A stretch of 18,390 nucleotides of DNA from an uncultured Collinsella sp. (GTDB lineage Bacteria; Actinomycetota; Coriobacteriia; Coriobacteriales; Coriobacteriaceae). Numbering within the stretch: the first letter of the stretch is position 1; each line of letters starts with the position of its first letter. The position numbers were made by a program, and so were the translations under genes. The DNA lies in contig CALGZY010000009.1 in assembly GCA_937934355.1 (NCBI GenBank), positions 1 to 18,390 of the forward strand, given 5' to 3'. The notes beneath the pieces were generated by a model that was not told the origin of the DNA, did no database searches, and saw only the letters and a list, made by a program, of their open reading frames with translations. Below are positions 12,724-18,390 of the stretch, piece by piece.

Positions 12724-14703
12724 TTAGTCAATCGGATCGAGCGCATCGACCTGCGCAAGCCACAGACGTGAGCTGGCGTCACTCGGCATACGCCAATCGC
12801 CGCGCGGGCTGAGCGTCACCGAGCCCACCTTGGGACCATCGGGCAGGCAGCTGCGCTTAAACTGCTGGGCAAAGAAGCGACGATAGAACGTACGCAGCCA
12901 CGTGTGGACGGTCTTGGCGTCGTAGACGCCCTCGAAGCTCTTGAGCGCCATGCGGTAGATCTTGCCCGGCTCAAAGCCAAAACGCAGCAGGTAGTAGAGG
13001 AAGTAGTCGTGCAGCTCGTACGGGCCCACCAAATCCTCGGTCTTCTGCGCAATCTCGCCGTCGCCCGTGGGCGGCAGAAGCTCGGGGGACACCGGCGTAT
13101 CGAGGATATCGAGCAAGACCTCGGCAATGCGCCCGCCAAAGACATCGGCGGCATAGCGTACCAGATGGCGCACAAGCGTCTTGGGCACGCTCGCGTTGAC
13201 GGCGTACATGCTCATGTGGTCGCCGTTATAGGTAGCCCAGCCGAGCGCCAGCTCCGACAGGTCGCCCGTGCCAATGACAAAACCGCCAGCCTGGTTGGCC
13301 AGATCCATCAGAATCTGCGTACGCTCGCGCGCCTGGCTGTTCTCGTAGGTCACGTCCTGCACAGCTGGATCATGCTCAATGTCCTTGAAGTGCTGCTCCA
13401 CAGCCGCGTGGATCGAAACCTCGCGGAAGCTCACACCCAGGTCGCGAGCGAGCGACTCGGCATTCGACTTGGTGCGATGCGTCGTGCCAAAGCCGGGCAT
13501 GGACACGGCTGTGATACCGGTGCGCGGCAGCCCCAGCGCATCGAAGGCACGCACGGTCACAAGCAACGCTAGCGTGGAGTCCAGGCCGCCCGAAAGACCA
13601 ATCACCGCAGCCTTGGTACCCGTATGGGCAAGGCGGGTCTTGAGGCCGGCGGTCTGCAGGTCGAGGATGGTCTCGCAACGCTCGGCCAGGTCACCATGGT
13701 CGGCCGGCACAAAGGGCGCGCGGGGGAAGACACGGTCGATGTCGCAGGCGTTGCGCAGGACGGGCTCGTCTGCCAGCACCCCCTCAAACGAAAATTCAAC
13801 GATCGTGGCCTCCGGCGCATCGTCCGCGCGGGTCCACGTCGTCGAGCGACGGCGCTCGGCAACCAGACGGTCAAGGTCAACGTCGGCGACGACCATATCA
13901 CAGGTAAGCAGTTTGGTGGCGGCGAGCTTGGAGCCATTTTCGTAGATAAGGTTCTCGCCCGCAAAGACCATGTCGGTCGTGGACTCGCCCTCGCTCGCGT
14001 CCGCGTAGGCATAGGCGCAGTACAGGCGCGCGCTTTGGTTAGAGATAAGGCTGCGGCGGTAATCCGCCTTACCGATAATCTCGTCCGAGGCCGACGGGTT
14101 GAGGATCACCGTCGCACCGGCAAGCGCCATCTCGGTCGAAGGCGGCGCCGGCACCCACAGGTCCTCACAGACCTCAACGCCCAGCACCAGGTCCTCGGTG
14201 CCCTCATCACAGCAACGGTAGACAAGCCCCGAACCCAGCGGAACCGGACCCTGACCGGCAAATTCAACCCACACGGGATCCGCAGGCGCTGGAGCAAACC
14301 AACGGCGCTCATAGAACTCACCATAGTTGGGCAGATACTTCTTGGCCGACAGGCCCAAAAGCTCGCCCGCACAGCACACGGCGGCACAGTTGTAGATATT
14401 CTCGGCAACTGCAACGGGAAGACCGATGGTAAAGACAATCGGCAGCTCGCGGGTTTCATCGAGAATATGTGCCAGTGCGGTCTCGCAGGCATGCAGCAGC
14501 GTGCGGTTATGGAACAAGTCGGCCGCGGTATAGCCGGTCAGGTTAAGCTCGGGCAGCACCAGCGCGCGAACGCCACGTTCGGCAGCATCGCGAACAGCCG
14601 CCAGCGCAACCTCGGCATTGCCCTCGACATCGGCCACGCGAATCTGCGGCGACGCCGCCGCCACACGCAAAAAGCCATCAGACTGAGAAAGGTGAAGATT
14701 CAT
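12724..14703 (-). CDS. nadE: glutamine-dependent NAD+ synthetase
   Basis: This 659-residue two-domain enzyme amidates nicotinate adenine dinucleotide, the last step of NAD synthesis, using ammonia channelled from glutamine. Residues 1 to about 290 are a nitrilase-type glutaminase with the Glu52 (LPELNLTGY), Lys121 (AKKYLPNYGEF) and Cys179 (VEVCEDLW) triad. The synthetase domain follows with the ATP-pyrophosphatase motif LSGGLDSTLAL, GTGDLSELALGWATYNGDHM, and DAKTVHTWLRTF and RRFFAQQFKRS near the end. The layout and length match the long bacterial form typical of Actinobacteria such as M. tuberculosis. ATG 14703 has GGGAG eight bases upstream; the frame extends nine codons further without a ribosome binding site. 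It is transcribed away from the membrane-protein gene at 14907. Confidence 0.94.
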   Translation of the reverse strand: MNLHLSQSDGFLRVAAASPQIRVADVEGNAEVALAAVRDAAERGVRALVLPELNLTGYTAADLFHNRTLLHACETALAHILDETRELPIVFTIGLPVAVAENIYNCAAVCCAGELLGLSAKKYLPNYGEFYERRWFAPAPADPVWVEFAGQGPVPLGSGLVYRCCDEGTEDLVLGVEVCEDLWVPAPPSTEMALAGATVILNPSASDEIIGKADYRRSLISNQSARLYCAYAYADASEGESTTDMVFAGENLIYENGSKLAATKLLTCDMVVADVDLDRLVAERRRSTTWTRADDAPEATIVEFSFEGVLADEPVLRNACDIDRVFPRAPFVPADHGDLAERCETILDLQTAGLKTRLAHTGTKAAVIGLSGGLDSTLALLVTVRAFDALGLPRTGITAVSMPGFGTTHRTKSNAESLARDLGVSFREVSIHAAVEQHFKDIEHDPAVQDVTYENSQARERTQILMDLANQAGGFVIGTGDLSELALGWATYNGDHMSMYAVNASVPKTLVRHLVRYAADVFGGRIAEVLLDILDTPVSPELLPPTGDGEIAQKTEDLVGPYELHDYFLYYLLRFGFEPGKIYRMALKSFEGVYDAKTVHTWLRTFYRRFFAQQFKRSCLPDGPKVGSVTLSPRGDWRMPSDASSRLWLAQVDALDPID

Positions 14704-14784
14704 AAGAATGCTCCCGTGCGTAGACGCCATTCACAACAATTAGCAAGCCCTATTGTAGTTCAACCGCCGGGTGCAGCCGCATCC

Positions 14785-14797
14785 CACCAACTTGGTG
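14785..14797. promoter_or_regulatory. palindrome in the divergent nadE / membrane-protein gap
   Basis: CACCAA-C-TTGGTG is a perfect 13-bp odd-centred palindrome, 82 bp upstream of nadE and 110 bp upstream of the rightward gene. It could bind a regulator of either. No clear promoter boxes for either gene were identified in the 203-bp gap. Confidence 0.3.
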
Positions 14798-14906
14798 AGC
14801 TATTGATGAGTTGATGGTATCTGTTAAATGTCACGTACGATTCACATCTGGTGGGTACTCTGATGGCTACATGAAACGAAGCAGATTTACACCGGGAGGA
14901 CCCCGT

Positions 14907-15851
14907 ATGACAACCAAGTACACCGACGCGCCGCGCACGCGCGTCATGACACCGGCATCGCTCAACAACGGCGTGCACGAGAACCATTCCATCGGACAGA
15001 CCATGGCCATCGCGCCCAAAAAGGGCCTGTTCGACGACATTTCCATCCCCCAAATCATCGCCGGCGCCGCAGCTGCCGCCACGAGCGTTGCGCTTGCCTC
15101 CAAGATTGGTATCGCCGGTTCAGTAATTGGTGCCGCCGTGAGCTCGGTCATCACCGTTGTGTCCTCGCAGGTCTACCGCCACTTTATCTCTGCCAGCGCC
15201 GAAGCCCTCAAAGGTACGCACGCCGACGTCGACTACCCTGTCAGCGCCTATGAGCCCGTTGAGCTTAATGCCGAGGAGCACCTGGGCGGCGCCGCGACTG
15301 CACAGGAGATGCGCCAGGTTGCGGGGCGCGCGACCACGGCGCGCGTCGCCCCCAACAGCCTGCGCGCCAAGGCAGCGGCAGAGCGCAGCCAGACGCAAAA
15401 GAAGGTCATCGTCTTCTCGATCGCCATCGCCATCGTCGCGGTCATCGCCTGCGCTGGCGCCATCCTTATCACCACTGCCGGTGAGGGTCTGGGCGAGCGT
15501 CCCGAGCCAATCCTTTCGTCGCGCACGACCGAGCACGACGCGGATAGCTCCGTTCAATCGCAAAGCCAGCAGGACGACCCGCAGGGCACCTCCGCATCCA
15601 CCGACTCGTCCTCGAACACTCCCGATCAATCGCAGGGCGTCGATTCCTCTGCGAACAACAGCGGCACGCAATCCGGCACGACCGACTCAAGCCAAACGAC
15701 TGACAGCTCGCAGCCGAGCACGGGCGACCAGACGAGCGGCAATACATCGGGCACGGGATCTACCGACAACAGCAGCACTAACAGCTCGAGCGGAACCGCG
15801 TCCGGCACGGCATCTGACAGCTCGAGCCAAGGCACGGCATCGGGCAACTAA
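14907..15851 (+). CDS. membrane protein with Gly/Ala-rich hydrophobic region and Ser/Thr-rich tail, function unknown
   Basis: This is a 314-residue protein. Residues 1-45 are polar. Residues about 47-85 are a long Gly/Ala-rich hydrophobic stretch (IPQIIAGAAAAATSVALASK onward), and residues about 164-192 form a clear transmembrane helix (VIVFSIAIAIVAVIACAGAI) preceded by the basic QTQKK. From about 205 to the end the chain is almost only Ser, Thr, Gly, Asn, Gln and Asp, with repeated SSG, TSG and TDSS units, like a cell-wall spacer. The basic-before-helix pattern suggests the tail is outside the cell. There is no LPXTG motif or catalytic signature. ATG 14907 has GGGAGGA five bases upstream; the open frame begins at 14811 without one. 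A terminator follows. The family is not recognised. Confidence 0.75.
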   Translation: MTTKYTDAPRTRVMTPASLNNGVHENHSIGQTMAIAPKKGLFDDISIPQIIAGAAAAATSVALASKIGIAGSVIGAAVSSVITVVSSQVYRHFISASAEALKGTHADVDYPVSAYEPVELNAEEHLGGAATAQEMRQVAGRATTARVAPNSLRAKAAAERSQTQKKVIVFSIAIAIVAVIACAGAILITTAGEGLGERPEPILSSRTTEHDADSSVQSQSQQDDPQGTSASTDSSSNTPDQSQGVDSSANNSGTQSGTTDSSQTTDSSQPSTGDQTSGNTSGTGSTDNSSTNSSSGTASGTASDSSSQGTASGN

Positions 15852-15886
15852 GCACGTTTGCCTCTCATAGATAACCGACCTGTATA

Positions 15887-15925
15887 ACGGGCGCGAACCG
15901 GCAACGGTCGCGCCCGTTTGCCTTA
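15887..15925 (+). terminator. intrinsic terminator after the Ser/Thr-rich membrane-protein gene
   Basis: ACGGGCGCGA (15887-15896) pairs perfectly with TCGCGCCCGT (15908-15917), with a further CCG/CGG inside, followed by TTGCCTT. The stem is strong and the T tract interrupted. It lies 35 bp after the stop codon. Confidence 0.7.
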
Positions 15926-15989
15926 GGTGCCGAGGTGGCACGCCCCGTGCGATGGTAAGATGCTTTGGTGTGTAAAGAGGAGATTTGCC

Positions 15990-17297
15990 ATGAGCAAGAC
16001 AATAGTTACGCCCGCACTATCGCTGGGCAACCACATCTATCTGTATCGCCTGCTGCGCGACGCGATTGGGTGCGGTAAGCAAACGTTTATGACGCAGGTC
16101 GAGGAGGCACTCGACGCTGGCGACATGACTGCTTATGACCTGGGCTTTGAGTCCACACGCGAGCTGCTCGAGGAGCTTGATGACTGTATTAAGCTGACCG
16201 TCTTTAAAGGCGGCCGCCTGTATGCCACCGTCATCGCCAACGAGGCCTGGGATACCGCCCTTGCCAAGGGCGAGGACAAGCCCAAGGCGGCCAAGGGCGC
16301 CAAGCAGTCCTACAAAAAGAAAAAGCGCGGCGAGAAGGACCTCAAGGCTGTGCGTCCCAAGCACGTCAAGCGTCCCGAGCCCGAGCCCGTGGCCGAAGTC
16401 GCTCCGGAGCCCGAGCCCGAGACAGAGATCGAAGTCGCTATTGAGGTAACAGCAGAAGCCGAAACCGAAATCGCCGCCACGACCGATCCCGAAGTCATAT
16501 CCGAGCAGGAAGCCACTGTGGAGCTCAACGAAGCTCCCAAGTCGACAACCGAAGAAGCCGCTGACCAGCCCGAGACGCCTGCGTTCCAAAACAGCGATGT
16601 CTTTGGCGACGAGGCTGAGGACGACCAGCCCGAAGAGCCCGCAGAGCAGGACGCTACCGAGGCGGCATCGGAGCCCGAGGCACCGCAGCCTGCCATCTCG
16701 CTCACGGTCGTCTATGACCCCGAGAACGCCAATGCCGGCATCACCACCATGGCATCCACGCCCATCGAGGCAAAGTCGAGCGTCGAGAATGAGAGCGCGA
16801 CGCAGGCTGAGGTTGAAACTGAAGCTGCAGACGCGCCCGTCACCGTGAAGCCCGCAGATTCCACAATCAAGCCGAAGACGACGCTGGAGTTCGCACCCGT
16901 CATCGAATCCGTGCCCGCCTCTGCTTGCGACCAAATTCCCGCACCGGCACCGGCTTCGGTACTCGCAGAGGCCCCAACCCCCGCACCCGTAGCGCCCGCC
17001 ATCCCCGAGGACTTCCCCGTCGATTTCGCAACCGAGGTCTTCTGCCCCGGCCCGCTTCTGCACCAGCTGTCGACCTATCTCCCCTACGGAGCCGATACCC
17101 TCGGCATTGTCGGCGAGTACTACTGGATCGCCCGCGAGCGCGGTACCATCGAGGCCGCGCGAAACCGCGCAAGCTTCCCCCTGCGCTACACGCAGGCCGG
17201 CGAGCGGCACGAAGTCACCGTGCGCATCCGCCGCAACACCACCGGCGGTCTCGGAGCCGCCTGGACCATCGATAAGGTCGAAGAACCCGAGCAGTAA
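15990..17297 (+). CDS. protein with OST-HTH/LOTUS-like N-terminus, long acidic Pro/Ala linker and C-terminal domain; function unknown
   Basis: This is a 435-residue soluble protein in three parts. Residues 1 to about 90 look like a winged-helix fold: LGNHIYLYRLLRDAIGCGKQ, then DMTAYDLGFESTRELLEELD and IKLTVFKGGRLYATV. This pattern (helix, Tyr/Gly-Phe, leucine helix, beta-hairpin) recalls OST-HTH/LOTUS RNA-binding domains. Residues about 92-130 are very basic (KKKKRGEKDLK). Residues about 130-340 are low-complexity Glu/Pro/Ala/Thr. Residues about 341-435 are folded again (LLHQLSTYLPYGADTLGIVG, EYYWIARERGTIEAARNRAS, VTVRIRRNTTGG). ATG 15990 has AGAGGAG eight bases upstream; the frame is open from 15927 without one. 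It is a single-gene unit with its own terminator. The RNA-binding idea is inference from pattern only. Confidence 0.75.
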   Translation: MSKTIVTPALSLGNHIYLYRLLRDAIGCGKQTFMTQVEEALDAGDMTAYDLGFESTRELLEELDDCIKLTVFKGGRLYATVIANEAWDTALAKGEDKPKAAKGAKQSYKKKKRGEKDLKAVRPKHVKRPEPEPVAEVAPEPEPETEIEVAIEVTAEAETEIAATTDPEVISEQEATVELNEAPKSTTEEAADQPETPAFQNSDVFGDEAEDDQPEEPAEQDATEAASEPEAPQPAISLTVVYDPENANAGITTMASTPIEAKSSVENESATQAEVETEAADAPVTVKPADSTIKPKTTLEFAPVIESVPASACDQIPAPAPASVLAEAPTPAPVAPAIPEDFPVDFATEVFCPGPLLHQLSTYLPYGADTLGIVGEYYWIARERGTIEAARNRASFPLRYTQAGERHEVTVRIRRNTTGGLGAAWTIDKVEEPEQ

Positions 17298-17305
17298 CGA
17301 TAAAC

Positions 17306-17341
17306 GGCTCAAATCAAAATCAGGATTTGAGCCGCTTTTAT
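17306..17341 (+). terminator. intrinsic terminator of the 435-residue protein gene
   Basis: CGGCTCAAATC-aaaatcag-GATTTGAGCCG (17306-17316 with 17325-17335) is a perfect eleven-pair stem, followed by CTTTTATT. It begins nine bases after the stop codon. Confidence 0.92.
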
Positions 17342-17374
17342 TAGCATTCATCGATGTTTCGTGACCAACAGCGA

Positions 17375-17515
17375 GCGGGCCGCAAGAGTCCCAGGTTGCC
17401 GTGAAAGAGGAGCGACGCGTACTTCGGTACGCGAGCGACGGTTTGAACGGCAAGATGGGGTGCTTGCGGCCCGCGCAGCGTCGAGCAGTTACGCGGTTTA
17501 GTAAAACCGCGTAAC
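17375..17515 (+). repeat. structured intergenic element, copy B (hairpin plus cloverleaf-like stem)
   Basis: The outer stem is GCGGGCCGCAAG (17375-17386) with CTTGCGGCCCGC (17463-17474), twelve perfect pairs. Inside are CCCA/TGGG (17390-17393, 17456-17459) and TTGCCGT/ACGGCAA (17396-17402, 17447-17453). Then come the conserved GTGAAAGAGGAG and a GCGTAC-TTCG-GTACGC hairpin (17417-17432) with a cUUCGg tetraloop. After the outer stem come GCAGCGTCGA and the hairpin GTTACGCGGTTT-agta-AAACCGCGTAAC (17488-17515), ending three bases from the ettA stop codon. Copy A at 6902-7030 has the same parts in inverse orientation. In both the stems are kept although their bases differ. Confidence 0.75.
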
Positions 17516-17518
17516 AAA

Positions 17519-18390
17519 TTAGTCACGCGTCAGCTTGCGGTGAATACGATGCGGCTGGGCTGCGTCCTCGCCCAGACGCTCGATACGATTGGCCTGATAG
17601 GCCTCAAAGTTGCCCTCGAACCAATACCAGTTGCCCGGGTTCTCGTCGGTGCCCTCCCACGCCAGAATGTGCGTGGCGACGCGGTCCAGGAACATACGGT
17701 CGTGGCTAATGACCACCGAGCAGCCCGGGAACTCGAGCAGTGCCGCTTCGAGCGAGGACAGCGTCTCGACATCGAGGTCGTTCGTGGGCTCGTCGAGGAG
17801 CAGCAGGTTGCCGCCCTGCTTGAGCGTGAGCGCCAGGTTCAGACGGTTGCGCTCGCCACCGGAGAGCACACCAGCGCGCTTCTGCTGGTCTTGGCCCTTA
17901 AAGCCAAAGCTCGCCACATAAGCACGGCTCGGAACCTCGGTCTCGCCGACCATCATGTGGTCCAGTCCGTCCGAGACGACCTCCCACAGGTTCTTATCGG
18001 GGTCGATGCCGGAACGGTTCTGATCGACATAGGAGATCTTGACGGTCTCACCTACCTCGAGCTCGCCCGAAGTCAGCGGCTCCAGACCCACAATCGTCTT
18101 GAACAGCGTGGTCTTACCGACGCCGTTGGGGCCGATGACGCCCACGATGCCGTTGCGCGGCAGGGTGAACGAAAGGTCGTCGATAAGCACACGACCGTCG
18201 AATTCCTTGTGCAGATGATGAGCCTCAAGCACCTTGTTGCCCAGACGCGGGCCCACAGGGATGCGGATGTCGGTCCAGTCGAGCTTCTGGCTTGCGCGGG
18301 CCTCGGCCTCCATCTCCTCATAGCGAGCCAGACGGGCCTTGTTCTTGGCCTGGCGGGCCTTGGGCGAGCTGCGCACCCACTCGAGCTCGG
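17519..18390 (-). CDS. ettA: EttA, energy-dependent translational throttle ABC-F ATPase (C-terminal part, cut by the window edge)
   Basis: The last 290 or so residues of an ABC-F protein are present; the gene continues past 18390. EttA binds the ribosomal E site and gates the first steps of elongation according to ATP/ADP level. The visible part starts in the linker between the two ATPase domains (ELEWVRSSPKARQAKNKARL, then IPVGPRLGNKVLEA). It contains the whole second ATPase domain: Walker A GPNGVGKTTLF, Q-loop YVDQNRSGIDP, signature LSGGERNRLNLAL, Walker B LLLLDEPTNDLD with the catalytic Glu, and the H-loop ISHDRMFLDR. The WFEGNFEAY and QPHRIHRKLTR ending is diagnostic of EttA among ABC-F proteins. 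A GTG at 18376 could look like a start but lies inside the conserved linker. A perfect hairpin lies just past the stop. Confidence 0.93.
   Translation of the reverse strand, partial: ELEWVRSSPKARQAKNKARLARYEEMEAEARASQKLDWTDIRIPVGPRLGNKVLEAHHLHKEFDGRVLIDDLSFTLPRNGIVGVIGPNGVGKTTLFKTIVGLEPLTSGELEVGETVKISYVDQNRSGIDPDKNLWEVVSDGLDHMMVGETEVPSRAYVASFGFKGQDQQKRAGVLSGGERNRLNLALTLKQGGNLLLLDEPTNDLDVETLSSLEAALLEFPGCSVVISHDRMFLDRVATHILAWEGTDENPGNWYWFEGNFEAYQANRIERLGEDAAQPHRIHRKLTRD

Noticed and set aside
16017..17453. A 478-residue minus-strand open frame opposite the 435-residue protein gene
   Set aside because: It is Gly/Leu/Asp-rich low complexity created by the repetitive GAG/GCC codons of the other strand, has no good ribosome binding site, and would run through a strong terminator and the structured element.
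1..18390. CRISPR array, rRNA, complete tRNA, IS element or transposase gene
   Set aside because: No regularly spaced direct repeats, rRNA-like stretches, full tRNA folds or transposase motifs were seen on either strand.

Overview
The window looks like a chromosomal segment of a Coriobacteriia species, most likely Collinsella or a close relative. The reasons are high GC with strong G/C third positions, GGAG-type ribosome binding sites, and a gene set of lysine/DAP biosynthesis, L-lactate dehydrogenase, glutamine-dependent NAD synthetase, a Clostridium-type NdpA and EttA. This is an inference from protein style, not from a database match.

Left edge (1-1530): an AT-rich, gene-poor flank carries the first codons of a leftward gene and a degraded ORF. 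It is followed by a leftward higB-higA toxin-antitoxin module and a small two-helix membrane protein. Lysine/DAP block (1531-6899): a leftward M20 amidohydrolase diverges from a rightward operon. That operon opens with a well-preserved lysine riboswitch (L-box) and encodes a LysA-DapA fusion protein, DapB and the tetrahydrodipicolinate N-acetyltransferase DapH. DapH means the acetylated DAP branch. The M20 hydrolase (deacetylase) and the class I aminotransferase at 11.4-12.6 kb are plausible partners for its other two steps. No dapF, asd or lysC is visible.

Middle (6900-14703): all genes run leftward. A Phd/YefM-RelE-type module has a 42-bp palindromic operator. Then come NdpA, a DUF2974-type alpha/beta hydrolase bracketed by two REP-like hairpins, ldh, the aminotransferase and nadE. 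Intrinsic terminators or terminator-like hairpins lie after the RelE-type toxin gene and ldh, and between nadE, the aminotransferase and ldh.

Right part (14704-18390): two rightward genes of unknown function follow. One is a membrane protein with a Ser/Thr-rich tail. The other has an OST-HTH/LOTUS-like N-terminus, a long Pro/Glu/Ala linker and a conserved-looking C-terminal domain. The 3' two-thirds of ettA enters from the right edge.

The most unusual signals are three. First, LysA and DapA are fused in one frame, with a strong internal Shine-Dalgarno in front of the DapA module. Second, a structured intergenic element occurs in two inverted copies (6902-7030 and 17375-17515), each between convergent genes and each starting 2-3 nt from a stop codon. 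Its stems are kept by compensating base changes. Third, the lysine riboswitch appears to have a translation-type expression platform.
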